A stretch of 64,000 nt of DNA from the NCBI GenBank assembly GCA_031290155.1, contig JAITOB010000008.1, positions 78,603 through 142,602 of the forward strand, read 5' to 3'. The position numbers and the translations under genes are program-made. The notes under the pieces were generated by a model. That model did not search any database, was not told the DNA's origin, and saw only the letters and a list, made by a program, of their open reading frames with translations. Shown here piece after piece: positions 1 to 10,065 of the stretch. Each line of letters begins with the position of its first letter. Position 1 is the stretch's first letter. The stretch comes from Endomicrobium sp. (GTDB lineage: Bacteria; Elusimicrobiota; Endomicrobiia; Endomicrobiales; Endomicrobiaceae).

Positions 1-408
1 ATGTACAGATATTATGAACTTCTTACCCAGACGGACTTAAATGTTGTTAAAAATATGCACCCTAAAGATGCAAAATCTGCATTAGCGTTAGAGATTGTGG
101 AAAGATATTATACAAAAGAAGCTGCTTTGCAGGCAAAAGAAGAATTTAATAAGGTTTTTGCAAAAAAAAACATTCCAAATGAGATTAAAAAATACAGTAT
201 AAAAGATGTCAATATAAAGCTGTCTGATTTACTTTTTCAAAGTGGTATGGTTTCAAGCAGAAACGAAGCAAAGCGTATTATAGCGCAGGGCGGTGTAAAA
301 ATGGATTTGAAAAAGGTCAAAGAAGATTTTGTAGTTAAGTCTGAAAATTCATTTATTCTGCAGATAGGCAGAAGAAAATTCGTTAAAATATTAAGGAGCG
401 AAATATGA
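1..408 (+). CDS. tyrS: Tyrosyl-tRNA synthetase, C-terminal part (cut by window edge)
   Basis: This is the C-terminal third of tyrosyl-tRNA synthetase, which charges tRNA-Tyr in the cytoplasm. The opening ELLTQTDLN...HPKDAK...LALEIVERYY stretch matches the end of the class I catalytic domain and the linker helix. An S4-like RNA-binding domain follows from about residue 65 (KLSDLLFQSGMVSSRNEAKRII...GGVKMD). The catalytic HIGH and KMSKS regions would lie to the left of the window. The ATG at base 1 is almost certainly an internal methionine, not the true start. The stop overlaps the start of the following decayed lipoprotein gene by four bases (ATGA), so the two were once translationally coupled. 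Confidence 0.9.
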   Translation: MYRYYELLTQTDLNVVKNMHPKDAKSALALEIVERYYTKEAALQAKEEFNKVFAKKNIPNEIKKYSIKDVNIKLSDLLFQSGMVSSRNEAKRIIAQGGVKMDLKKVKEDFVVKSENSFILQIGRRKFVKILRSEI

Positions 409-1010
409 AATTGAAAAAATATTCGTTTATTTTATTACAGCGTTATTATCAGCAGGTCTTTTTGCGTGTTCTGGACCTCAAATTACAAGAGTTTGACTCT
501 AATGAGGAAATTAATTTGAGCAGAGATTGGAACGATATTGATTCGCAGCAGGTTGCGCAGGAAATGATCGGGGATTCTTCTACAGATAAGTGGATAAACG
601 ATTATAAAGCTAACACTGGCCGAAAAAAGCCCAGGGTTATTATAGGAAATGTTGTTAATAAAACAGAAGAACATATACAAACCGATACTTTTATAAAAGA
701 TCTTGAAAAAAATCTTATCAATTCGGGTAATGCGTTATTTATAGCTTCCAAAGATCAGCGTAAAGATGTAAGAGCAGAGAGACGATCAAGCAGTTAACTC
801 AAAACAGAAACTGCAAAAAAGAAAGGCATGGAAATAGCAGCAGATTTTATACTGAAAGGCCAGATCAACTCAATTTATGATATTAATAAAAGTCCAGGTT
901 AAATATTATCAGGTTGAAATAGAGCTTATCGATTTGGAAACAAGCGAAACTGTTTGGATGGGACAAAAAAAATAAAAAAAGTAATTTCCAAAAAGTCTTG
1001 TAAAGCGTAA
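405..1010 (+). pseudogene. LpoB-like penicillin-binding-protein activator lipoprotein, decayed
   Basis: Remnant of an outer-membrane lipoprotein resembling LpoB (PBP1B activator). The signal peptide is read in one frame up to the lipobox LFAC-SGPQITRV. The body is then read in another frame (SRDWNDIDSQQVAQEM...RKKPRVIIGNVVNKTEEHI), and after about base 790 in a third (KKGMEIAADFILKGQINSI...YYQVEIELIDLETSETVWMGQKKIKK). Those blocks match the family well, so the identity is fairly safe although the gene is broken by at least three frameshifts. It starts inside the tyrS stop (ATGA). The ORF-track entry 405..797 joins the wrong signal-peptide frame. It heads a dead trio with the next two genes. 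Confidence 0.72.
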
Positions 1011-1022
1011 ACTTAAAATATT

Positions 1023-2425
1023 ATGTTTAAGAAAAAAGAATATTTATTTGTGATACTAATAATATTTCCTATAATTATGCCGTTAGGAGAGTGTTCGTCT
1101 AATTTAGCCAAATATTAGAGGTAATTTAAGAACTAAAATTGACTCTGGGAATTACAAGGATGCCGCTAAACTTGTTGATAAATCAAAAATAAATACGGTT
1201 CAAGAAATATTCTTATGTATTATCTTGATTCTGGAGTGGTAGATCATTTGGCAAATAATTATGAAATAAGTTTGAAAAGATTTGAAATCGCAAAAGAAAA
1301 ATTTCAAGAATATTATCAAAGTATTACGGCAGGTCTAGGGTCTATGGCTTTTATGACAGCACAACGCCTTATTGTGGCGAAAATTTTGAAATAGTCCACA
1401 TATCGGTTGTAGAAGCTTTAAATTATATTTTGTTGGGACAAAGTAATGAGGCGGTTGTTGAGGCAAGGCAAGCAAATACGCTTTTTAAAACTTTTGGGGT
1501 TGAAAAGAATTATAAAATTTTTATAAAGATGACGGTTTTATAAGGTATTTTATGGAGCTTGATATGAATGCAGGATATATTAATGATGCGCATATTTCAT
1601 ATTATGCGGCATTGAAAGCTTACAAAACGGTATTATTCAAATTGCGCCGCCCAAAGAATTGGTAAACGATGCTTGTGCTTCAGCTTTATATTTAGGAATG
1701 AATGATAGGGTGGATGAAATAAATAAAGAATATCCTAAAGTGCAAAAAATGTGATCCCAGATTGCTGCGGAGAATGTATAATAATAAATTATAATGGATT
1801 TATTCCTAAAAAAACACAAAGCGTATTTGGATTTGCTTTATGCGATATGTGGTATTATGTTGAACATGCTGAAGTAGCCAGTGAAGAACAAAAAGTTTTT
1901 GAAAGAGCAAAGTCAATAGGGACTTCTATTTTTGCAAACGATTATATAAAAATTGCTTTTCCGCAATATACAGAAATTAAAAATAAAATGAATTCTTTTA
2001 AAGTAAAATCGGATAAATATGAGGCATACGGCGTTCTGGTTCAGGATTTAGGACAAGTAGCCCGAAAATGTCTTGACGCTGATAATAAAACTTACGCAAA
2101 AACTTTAGCTAGAGCAGCGGTTAAATACATTGTTGATAAATCTGTTTCTCAGGCGGTTGAAGAAAATAAAGGCGACGCCTAGGGACAACTTTCACAAATT
2201 TCATTTAATTTATATAATTCTCTTTCTGAAACTGCTGGTATCCGTGCGTGGAATATGCCACCGGAAACAATTTTAACGGCAAGATTGTGTATGCCAGCAG
2301 GTATGCATACGCTTAAAGTTAATTTTTTAGGAAAAAACAAAGAAATTTTACAATCATATGATATAGAAATTAATATTAAAGTGGGGGAAAAGAATTTTAT
2401 TGTAGTAAGAAGCAGTATGATATGA
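1023..2425 (+). pseudogene. COG3014-like lipoprotein, decayed
   Basis: Begins MFKKKEYLFVILIIFPIIM with a lipoprotein-like LGECSS end to the signal peptide, then continues across several frames: YKDAAKLVDKSK, ILEWVVDHLANNYEISLKRFEIA, VEALNYILLGQSNEAVVEARQAN. The last part, from about 1751, is a long open stretch ending KGDA, then an in-frame TAG at 2180, then the conserved-looking tail RAWNMPPETILTARLCMPAGMHTL. The composition and the 'regulator-of-length' helical repeats fit the uncharacterised COG3014 lipoprotein family, which I recall as a frequent neighbour of LpoB-like genes. There are at least four frameshifts plus one nonsense codon. Its TGA overlaps the next start (ATGA). Confidence 0.6.
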
Positions 2426-3680
2426 AAAAACATATTGCGTTTGTTATAAATATATTTTTATTCCCGTCATTGGCGGCTTTTGCTTCTAATGTAAATATTG
2501 AGCGGAATAAAAATAATTTATTGTTGGCGCTTAAAAAGGACAGTCTTACATTCAGTACCGCATATATCAGCGGACATACAAATAAGCAATTAGTAAGTTT
2601 TAACTTAGAAGTTTTAAATACTTCAGACAGAATTCTAAAATATTTAAAAGAAAGTACAGAATATGAGAGAGGAGAAATAATTTCAGTTTTCTTATTGTTG
2701 TTTTATGTCAATTATAAGGCAGGTGTTGCGTTTCATGAAATTGGACATGGTTTGAGAAGTAAGTCTTTCGGGTTAGATTATGAGCTTATACAGAATTCTA
2801 CTAATGTTTATAATAATTTTGAAAAAGACGAGAATTTTTTAAGTTTTTTTAATAGAATTATTTAATACTGGAAGAACAGTGTGCAGACTAGATCCTGTAA
2901 AATACGGAGAATTGAATAACAGTTTAGATCATATTTCTTTTTGTAATTTCAATATTATTATTGGCGCGGGAGGAATGAACAATGAAATATATTTTGCGGG
3001 AAAAATCTGCGATAGTATTTATGACAGAAACGAAGATGACGTACTTTTGCCATATGTTGTGTACTTGAACTAGGCTATCTCCAATTTTGTATGATATTAC
3101 GGCATCTGAAGCTGGAGACGATCCGTTTAATCTAAGAATACGGTTTGCATTGAAAGATGAAAGCGCCTTTGAAAAAGGAAGCATATGTAGCGCAGGTTCG
3201 ATTTCTTTGTTCCTTAGCGCAACGACATATGCAATTTTTACAAAAGCCCCATTGAAAGTTTGTGGTTTTAGATTACCAGATGTTTTTCCTTATATAACAA
3301 CCAGGGGAATATCTTATAAAGTTGTTAGCGGATACGAAGTGAATAAATATCTAAAGTTGATATTTGGTTTTGAGAAGGTGTTTGAAATAGAACCAGCAGC
3401 CGAATATAATTTTGGAATAGACCATATTATAGAATCGCCGTTTACAATGCACTATAGAGGAATAATTACTTTTGGACAAGAATTAGATTTTGAAGCATCT
3501 TGCACAGTTCCTTTATCGGATTTGTTTTCCATAGGCATAGGCTGTGAAATATATTCTTGTAAAAGTTTGCAAGGGTAAAGATACGCTGCGTCAAATATGA
3601 TAGATAAAATCGGTTCTAAATTGAACGAAACTGATTATTATAGCAGCGGTATATTTGCATTTATATCTTATAGATATTGA
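2422..3680 (+). pseudogene. Putative secreted or membrane HExxH metalloprotease-like protein, decayed
   Basis: Starts with a signal peptide (MKKHIAFVINIFLFPSLAAFA) and, about 110 residues in, carries FHEIGHGLRSKSFG. This is an HExxH zinc-metalloprotease-type motif sitting after a hydrophobic helix (ISVFLLLFYVNYKAGV). Later frames give a glycine-rich hydrophobic patch (IIIGAGGMNNEIYFAG) and a C-terminal part with beta-strand-like alternation (3087-3578). It is broken near 2860, 3073 and 3580. I do not recognise a named family; the arrangement suggests a membrane-associated peptidase. It is coupled by ATGA to the COG3014-like gene, so it probably belonged to the same envelope function. Confidence 0.5.
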
Positions 3681-3696
3681 AAAAAAGAGGTGGAAA

Positions 3697-4542
3697 ATGT
3701 ATAAGATTGTGAGTAAACAAGAAGTTGGCCTAAAAGTACAAAGTTATGAAATTTATGCGCCTGAAATTGCAAAAAACGCAAAAGCCGGACAATTTATTAT
3801 ATTTAGAATTGATGATAAGGGAGAAAGAGTTCCTTTAACCATTGTAAGCACAAACCCTCAAGAAGGATTGGTTAGAATAATCTTTCAGGAAACAGGTAAA
3901 AGCACTGAACATCTCGCCTCTCTTTGCAAAGGAGATTGCATACGGGATTTTGTGGGACCTTTAGGACATCCTACTGAAATCAAAAAATATGGAACCGTTA
4001 TTGCTGTTGCAGGCGGAGTAGGCGTGGCAGAAGTGCTGCCTGTTATAAAAGTGTTGAGAAAAGTTGGCAATAAGATTATTACTGTAGTCGGAGCAAGATC
4101 TAAAGATTTGATAATACTTGAGAATGAATTAAGGCAAGAAAGCGATTTACTGCTTTTTGCCACAAATGACGGAACATATGGAGTAAGAGGATTTGTCACC
4201 GATGTTTTAAGGGATATTATAAGTAAAGAAAAATCAGATATGATGTATGTCATAGGTCCTGTGTCTATGATGCAGGCTGTTGCGGAACTTACAAGAGAAA
4301 AACGTATACATACTTTAGTTTCTTTGAATCCTATAATGCTTGACGGTACCGGTATGTGCGGGGCATGCAGAGTTACCATAGATGGTAAAATGAAGTTCGC
4401 TTGCGTTGATGGTCCTGAATTTAATGGGCATTCAGTAAATTGGGAAGAACTCGTTTCAAGGCTTGCATTATTTAAAGATCTTGAGAAAATTTCTGTTAAT
4501 AAATTTAAAAATGAACAGGAGCATAAATGTTACAGAAAATAA
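3697..4542 (+). CDS. nfnA: NADH-dependent reduced ferredoxin:NADP+ oxidoreductase, subunit A
   Basis: Small subunit of the electron-bifurcating transhydrogenase NfnAB (also annotated as ferredoxin-NADP reductase alpha or sulfide dehydrogenase beta). It couples NADH and reduced ferredoxin to NADP+ reduction in the cytoplasm. Visible parts are the FAD-binding RVPLTIVS at about residue 44, the nucleotide-binding AVAGGVGVAEVLP at about 103, and a C-terminal [2Fe-2S] site with DGTGMCGAC and a third cysteine in KFACVDGPEF. The 281-residue length is normal. I chose the ATG at 3697 because AGAGGTGG precedes it; the longer ORF start at 3655 has no such site. It overlaps nfnB by 16 bases. Confidence 0.9.
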   Translation: MYKIVSKQEVGLKVQSYEIYAPEIAKNAKAGQFIIFRIDDKGERVPLTIVSTNPQEGLVRIIFQETGKSTEHLASLCKGDCIRDFVGPLGHPTEIKKYGTVIAVAGGVGVAEVLPVIKVLRKVGNKIITVVGARSKDLIILENELRQESDLLLFATNDGTYGVRGFVTDVLRDIISKEKSDMMYVIGPVSMMQAVAELTREKRIHTLVSLNPIMLDGTGMCGACRVTIDGKMKFACVDGPEFNGHSVNWEELVSRLALFKDLEKISVNKFKNEQEHKCYRK

Positions 4543-5909
4543 AGATGCCGGAAAGAGATCCCAAAATAAGAAAAAAAGATTTTAAACAAGTAAACTCAGG
4601 GTACAGTCAGGAGGAGATGCTTAAAGAGGCAATAAGATGTCTGCAGTGTAAAAACCCTATGTGTCGCAGCGGTTGTCCTGTGGAAATTAACATTCCCAGC
4701 TTTATAAAATTTCTTGCCAGGAATAAACCTGGTAAAGCTGTTGAAGTTTTAAAACAAAAAAATAATCTTCCCGTTGTATGCGGCAGGGTTTGTCCGCAAG
4801 AGAATCAGTGTGAAAAATTTTGTATATTGTCAAAAAAAGGGGAAAGTATTTGTATAGGGAACCTGGAAAGATATGCTGCGGATTTTGCAGCTGAAAATCC
4901 CGATGATAATATAACAATTAAAAAGAACGGTATAAAAATTGTTGTTGTCGGTTCTGGTCCCGCCGGACTTACATGCGGAGGTGATTTGTTAAAAATGGGC
5001 TATGATGTTACAATCTACGAATCTCTGCACGATAGCGGCGGGGTTTTACGTTACGGTATTCCTGAGTTTAGACTTCCTAAAGAAGTTTTAGATACAGAAA
5101 TAAATAGTTTAAAGAAACTTGGAATGAAAATAGTTTTAAATACTCTTGTAGGTAGAACAAAAACCGTAAGAGATCTTTTTAGCGAAGGGTATAAAGCCGT
5201 GTTTGTTGCGGTCGGAGCAGGCCTCCCTGTATTTCCAAGAGTTCCCGGTGAAAATTTAAATCGCATTTACTGCGCAAATGAATTTTTGGTGCGAGTAAAT
5301 CTTATGCATTCTTATGATTTTCCTGCGTACGATACGCCGGTTTATAAAGGCAAGAACGTTGTAGTTGTAGGCGGCGGAAATACTGCAATGGATTCTGCAA
5401 GGACTGCGGTAAGACTTGGAGCAGAAAGCGTTAAGCTTATTTATAGAAGAACTGAAAATGAAATGCCTGCGAGAAAAGAAGAAAGACTGCATGCAAAAGA
5501 AGAAGGGGTAGAATTTATAATTTTAACAAATCCTGTAAAATTTGTCGGGGATGAAACAAAATTTGTTAAATCTGTCGAGTGTGTAAAAATGGAACTTGGA
5601 GAGTCTGATGATTCCGGAAGAAGGCGTTCTCATAAAGTTGAGGGATCAAATTATACAATAGAAACAGATATGGTTATTTTAGCTTTAGGGGTTCATCCTA
5701 ATCCTATTTTACCTTCCCTTACTGAAGGTTTAAATACTGACAGCCAAGGTTATCTTGTAATTGATAATAATTATATGACTTCAATTCCCGGGATATTTGC
5801 AGGCGGCGATATTGTTGGCGGAAATACTGTAATTGAGGCAATGGGAATGGGTAAAAAAGCGGCAAAAGCTATGGCAGAATATATCCACCTAATTAAATGT
5901 AGTTTATGA
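4527..5909 (+). CDS. nfnB: NADH-dependent reduced ferredoxin:NADP+ oxidoreductase, subunit B (GltA-like)
   Basis: Large subunit of NfnAB, homologous to the small subunit of glutamate synthase. The N-terminal domain has two cysteine clusters for [4Fe-4S] centres (CLQCKNPMCRSGCPVEI and CGRVCPQENQCEKFC). FAD- and NADPH-binding Rossmann folds follow (VVVGSGPAGLTCGG at about 131, VVVVGGGNTAMDSARTA at about 274), with the family signature ALGVHPNP...IFAGGDIVGG near the C terminus. The 460-residue length is as expected. No large gltB glutamate synthase subunit is adjacent, and nfnA is fused upstream by overlap, so Nfn rather than glutamate synthase is the right call. Its TGA overlaps the start of the following pseudogene. 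Confidence 0.92.
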   Translation: MLQKIKMPERDPKIRKKDFKQVNSGYSQEEMLKEAIRCLQCKNPMCRSGCPVEINIPSFIKFLARNKPGKAVEVLKQKNNLPVVCGRVCPQENQCEKFCILSKKGESICIGNLERYAADFAAENPDDNITIKKNGIKIVVVGSGPAGLTCGGDLLKMGYDVTIYESLHDSGGVLRYGIPEFRLPKEVLDTEINSLKKLGMKIVLNTLVGRTKTVRDLFSEGYKAVFVAVGAGLPVFPRVPGENLNRIYCANEFLVRVNLMHSYDFPAYDTPVYKGKNVVVVGGGNTAMDSARTAVRLGAESVKLIYRRTENEMPARKEERLHAKEEGVEFIILTNPVKFVGDETKFVKSVECVKMELGESDDSGRRRSHKVEGSNYTIETDMVILALGVHPNPILPSLTEGLNTDSQGYLVIDNNYMTSIPGIFAGGDIVGGNTVIEAMGMGKKAAKAMAEYIHLIKCSL

Positions 5910-7782
5910 AAGTTTTTAAAACATTTTTTTAAAAAAATAGTATCGCTTAATTTTATATTTTTGCTGTTGATGTCAGCGCATAGATTTATATTTTTTGTAC
6001 ATTACGGCAAAGGTATAGACTTAAATAGTTTATGTTGCGATATTTTAAGGGTATTTTGTATAGGAGTACGGTTTTGATTTATCTGTTTTCCAGTATAAAT
6101 ACCCGGCGCTGCTTTTGTTTATTGTCTCGTCTGTAACAGGCAAACAAGATTTTTTTAAACCGTTTATTAAATTTCTAAAATATTATTATACAATTCTTAT
6201 TGGTATTCTTTTCATTCTATTTTCCAAGATCATTTGAATATATTAATTTACGGTTTTTTGAAGACGATACAAGAGCTTTAATAAAGACTTTTTATGAAAG
6301 CTATAATTTTTGATAATCCTTGTGTTTTTTTTGCGGCGGATTTATTTATATCAAAGTTTATTTAAAACCTAAAAATTACAATTTTCTCTTGCCTAATATA
6401 ATTGTAAGAATTTTAATATCAATTATATTGTCTTTTTACTTTTCTATTTATAGGAGGAAGCGTCAGCTGGAATGCTGTAGGCGTGTATTCAGACGTATCT
6501 TCAAATACTTTTGTCAATAAAGTTGCAATTAATTGTATATTCACTTTACAAAGAGCAGAAGAAAGAAAAAACATTGATTATGTTGTCAAGACGGGATATG
6601 GAAATAATATCATGCGGGGTTTTGTCGATTTTTTAAATAAAGATAAGAAATTTATCCCTAAAAAGCATCCTGAAGAATTTGTTATATCAAAAACTTCTTT
6701 TAATAAAAAAATTAAAAATTTAAAACGACTGTAATTCTTATTGTAATGGAAAGTTTTGGAGGAGATTTAATTAAGTATAATTCTAAAAACTTTAATATTT
6801 TATCTCTCCTAAAAAAACATTTTGACGAAGATATTGTTTTCTATAATTTTTCATCTGAAGGCAATATTACTGTAAATGCTGTGGAAGCTACATTTTTGAA
6901 TACAGCAATAAGACCAAATGCTTTTTATATATCTCAATCAAAGTATGTTAAAAATATCTTTTTGCTTCATTATATCCCTATAAAAAAAACGGAGATGCAA
7001 CGTTTTTCATATATGGAGACAATTCAAGCTGGCGAAATATTGGGACGTTTGCATTAAATTCAGGTTTTGACAAAGCTTTGAGCGGGGGGGGTAATAAAGA
7101 AAAACTTTCAGAGAGGTCCTTGGGAATATATGACAAATATCTTTTTGGTTTAGTATTTGAAACTTTAGCGCAGACTGACAGCAATAAATTTATTTATGTT
7201 TTAACTACTACAAATCATCAAATCATCCGCCTTATTCTCTCCCGGGTAATTATAAAACTGCCTTTGGAAATCCCGAATTCTTTAAAAGACCAGACATCAA
7301 ATATAAATAATTTGAAAAAAAAGATTTGCGGCGTATCAATATGCAAACGAAATGTTAGGGCAGTTTATTGATAAAATCAAAAATTCAAAATATGCAGACA
7401 AGGCAATAATTGCCGTAACTGGCGATCACAGTTATAATGCATACCATATTGAAAGCTTTTTTGACAATATATGCGTTCCATTCTATTTGTATATTCCTAA
7501 AACCATAAATCCTAAAAATATTGACACACATATTTTAGGCTCTCATTTGGATATAATGCCCACTCTTTATAATCTTTTACTTTCTAATACAGAGTATATG
7601 TCTGAAGGAACAGATTTATTATCTAAAAAAGCTTTAAATAATACCATACTTTTATATTATACTTTTGACAGTAAACAGCAATTAGTAAAGTCATCTAAAA
7701 AAACGAACATAAAAAACTTTTAAAACGCTTTTTATCTATGATAGCAATTTCGGATTATTTGACTAAAAACACAGAAAAATAA
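5906..7782 (+). pseudogene. LTA synthase/phosphoglycerol transferase family sulfatase, decayed
   Basis: Remnant of a membrane-anchored alkaline-phosphatase-superfamily transferase of the LtaS/MdoB type. The N-terminal membrane part is shattered, but the VRFDLSVFQYKYP loop typical of the family is readable near 6065. The extracellular domain follows: WNAVGVYSDVSSN, TVILIVMESFGGDLIKY (metal/nucleophile region), FIYVLTTTNHQ, AIIAVTGDHSYNAYH, and GSHLDIMPTLYNLL near the end. At least six frame changes are needed. A run of eight G at about 7083-7090 marks one of them. The start overlaps the nfnB stop. Confidence 0.75.
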
Positions 7783-7850
7783 TATAAGTCTGGTGTTGCC
7801 GGTAATTATTTATTCTTTTATTTGATATTAAAAGTAACGTTAGAGGCAGT

Positions 7851-9086
7851 ATGAAAGCATTAACAATTCAAATCGGAATACTGGGAAGGATAAATGTTGG
7901 CAAATCATCGCTTATGAATTTTATGACAAATCAAAACACGTCTATCGTATCTTCAGTAGCCGGAACCACTACTGATGTAGTTCACAAACAGATGGAACTT
8001 AATCCTTTAGGCCCTGTGACTCTGTTCGACACTGCAGGAATTGATGACGCGTCTCTTCTGGGAGAAGCTAGAATAGAAAAAACACAGAAAGCTTTTGATT
8101 CTTCAGACATAGTGCTTTTAATGTGTGAAACTGGGAATTTTGGAAACTTTGAAAAAAGTATTATTAAAAAAACAGAAAAAAGCAAAACACCCTGTGTTAT
8201 TGTAATAAGTAAAACTGATTTAAAAAAGCCTGATGATTTGTTTTTAGAAAAATTAAAAAAATATACAAAATATATTTTATTATTTTCCGCTTTTACAAGT
8301 AATAGAGATAATTTTTTAAATGCTTTAAAAAAGATTCTTATGGAAATTCTTCCTGACAATTATATAGAAAATTATTTAGCTTTAAGAAATATAATTAAAA
8401 AAGGCGATACTGCTGTTTTGGTCATGCCTATCGATTTAGGAGCGCCTCGCGGAAAAATAATAATGCCCCAGGTGCAGATCGTAAGGCATATTTTAGATTT
8501 AAATGCCGCTTCTTATACTGTACAGGACACTGAATATGAAATTGCCCTACAAAATTTAAAAACCCCGCCTGTAATTGTAATAACAGACTCACAAGCAGTC
8601 AAACGAATTGTGTTAAAAACGCCGGCAGATATTAAACTTACGACTTTTTCAACAATTTATGCCGCAGATAAATCTGATATAGTTGAAATGGCAAAAGGCG
8701 CTGCTGGTCTTAATAATCTTTGTGATGGCGATAAGGTTTTAATTGCTGAGTCATGCACGCATCATGCATCTGCAGATGATATCGGAAGAGTAAAACTGCC
8801 AAAATGGATAAGAGAATACACGGGTAAAAATTTAGAAGTTAAGTATATGTCAGGGCAAAATTATCTAGAAGATATTGAAAATTATAAAATTATAATACAT
8901 TGCGGCGGGTGTACACTCAACAGAAAGGGTATGCTTTCAAGACTTAATAAGGCGGTTGAAGCCGGAATATCTATAACAAATTATGGCATTGCGATATCAG
9001 TTTTCCAGGGTGTTATAGAGAAAGTGCTTGAAGTTTTTCCAGAAGCACTGGCCGCTTATAAAAAGGCGTTGAAATTCCAATTTTAA
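7851..9086 (+). CDS. hydF: [FeFe]-hydrogenase H-cluster maturation GTPase HydF
   Basis: Scaffold GTPase that assembles the 2Fe subcluster and delivers it to [FeFe]-hydrogenase with HydE and HydG. The N-terminal G domain shows G1 GRINVGKSS (residues 12-20), TTTD, G3 DTAG (60-63) and G4 SKTD. The middle dimerisation region follows (MPIDLGAPRGKIIMPQVQ). The C-terminal cluster-binding domain has ESCTHHA and, about 50 residues later, IIHCGGCTLNRKGM, which is the CxH...HCxxC arrangement of HydF. The 411-residue length is normal. It implies an active [FeFe]-hydrogenase elsewhere in the genome. Confidence 0.94.
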   Translation: MKALTIQIGILGRINVGKSSLMNFMTNQNTSIVSSVAGTTTDVVHKQMELNPLGPVTLFDTAGIDDASLLGEARIEKTQKAFDSSDIVLLMCETGNFGNFEKSIIKKTEKSKTPCVIVISKTDLKKPDDLFLEKLKKYTKYILLFSAFTSNRDNFLNALKKILMEILPDNYIENYLALRNIIKKGDTAVLVMPIDLGAPRGKIIMPQVQIVRHILDLNAASYTVQDTEYEIALQNLKTPPVIVITDSQAVKRIVLKTPADIKLTTFSTIYAADKSDIVEMAKGAAGLNNLCDGDKVLIAESCTHHASADDIGRVKLPKWIREYTGKNLEVKYMSGQNYLEDIENYKIIIHCGGCTLNRKGMLSRLNKAVEAGISITNYGIAISVFQGVIEKVLEVFPEALAAYKKALKFQF

Positions 9087-9216
9087 TTTTATAACTACAT
9101 TGCATATTATTATGATATAATCATTTTACTACAAAAAAAACTGAAGGTCAGCTGTTACTAACTTGTTTACTGTGTTTTTTACAGTCAACATTATTATTGT
9201 ACCAGGAGAATACCTT

Positions 9217-9969
9217 ATGAGAAAACCGTTAATAGCGGGAAATTGGAAGATGAATAAGACTATTTCGGAAGCTGTACAAGTTGTAAAAGACTTAAAAAAT
9301 GCAGTTGACGGCGTAACAGATGTTGAAATTTTGATTTGTCCTCCTTTTACGGCGCTTTGTGCAGTGAATAATATAGTTAAAGACTCAAATATTAATCTTG
9401 GAGCGCAAGATCTTTTCTGGGAAACAAAAGGAGCATTTACTGGCGAAATTTCTCCATCAATGATAAAGGATGCCGGTTGTTCTTATGTTTTAATCGGACA
9501 TTCGGAACGCAGGCAGTATTTTGGTGAAACTGACGAAACTGTAAATAAAAAAATAAAAGCAGCTTTTTTGGCGGGACTTACACCGGTAGTTTGCATAGGC
9601 GAAACTCTTAAAGAAAGAGAAAATAATGTAACTTTTAAAGTTATAGAAAAACAATTTAAGTGTGGTTTAACTGGCATTCCCCCGGAATATGCATCTTTGG
9701 CGGTTGTAGCTTATGAACCGGTGTGGGCGATAGGAACTGGCAAAACTGCAACTCCGGACCAGGCTCAAGAAGTTCATTCTTTTATAAGAAAAATATATGG
9801 CAAAATATACAAAGCTGCTGCTGAAAAGTTGAGAATTCTATACGGCGGTTCCGTAAACCCTGGCAATGTGTCGGAACTTATGAAAAAATCTGATATTGAC
9901 GGAGGTTTAGTTGGCGGCGCGAGCTTAGATGCCGAAACTTTTGCGAAACTTGTTAAGTATTCCAAATAA
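9217..9969 (+). CDS. tpiA: Triosephosphate isomerase
   Basis: Interconverts dihydroxyacetone phosphate and glyceraldehyde 3-phosphate in glycolysis. All catalytic motifs are present: AGNWKMNK with the substrate lysine, IGHSERRQYF with the electrophilic histidine, AYEPVWAIGTGK with the catalytic glutamate and loop 6, then YGGSVNPGN and GGLVGGASLD. The start at 9217 is preceded by AGGAG at 9204 and gives the usual 250 residues. The extended ORF start at 9163 adds a hydrophobic stretch foreign to the family. A short hairpin (ACTGT/ACAGT) lies just upstream in the leader. Confidence 0.96.
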   Translation: MRKPLIAGNWKMNKTISEAVQVVKDLKNAVDGVTDVEILICPPFTALCAVNNIVKDSNINLGAQDLFWETKGAFTGEISPSMIKDAGCSYVLIGHSERRQYFGETDETVNKKIKAAFLAGLTPVVCIGETLKERENNVTFKVIEKQFKCGLTGIPPEYASLAVVAYEPVWAIGTGKTATPDQAQEVHSFIRKIYGKIYKAAAEKLRILYGGSVNPGNVSELMKKSDIDGGLVGGASLDAETFAKLVKYSK

Positions 9970-10065
9970 CCGATATTATTTGCTTGATTTTTTATTTTTA
10001 TTAGCGTATTGAAGTAGCATTAAGAAATTTGGTCTTGAAGAATATTAACGAAAGGACGGTGTTAA

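Noticed and set aside
3885-4379. 164-aa minus-strand ORF opposite nfnA (and similar long antisense ORFs at 7982, 26690, 23941 and 49106)
   Set aside because: They lie fully inside strongly conserved plus- or minus-strand genes and have low-complexity Ser/Ile/Phe-rich sequences typical of shadow frames.
4527-5909. Glutamate synthase small subunit (gltD)
   Set aside because: The gene is overlapped by an NfnA-type ferredoxin reductase subunit and no gltB is adjacent; NfnB fits better.
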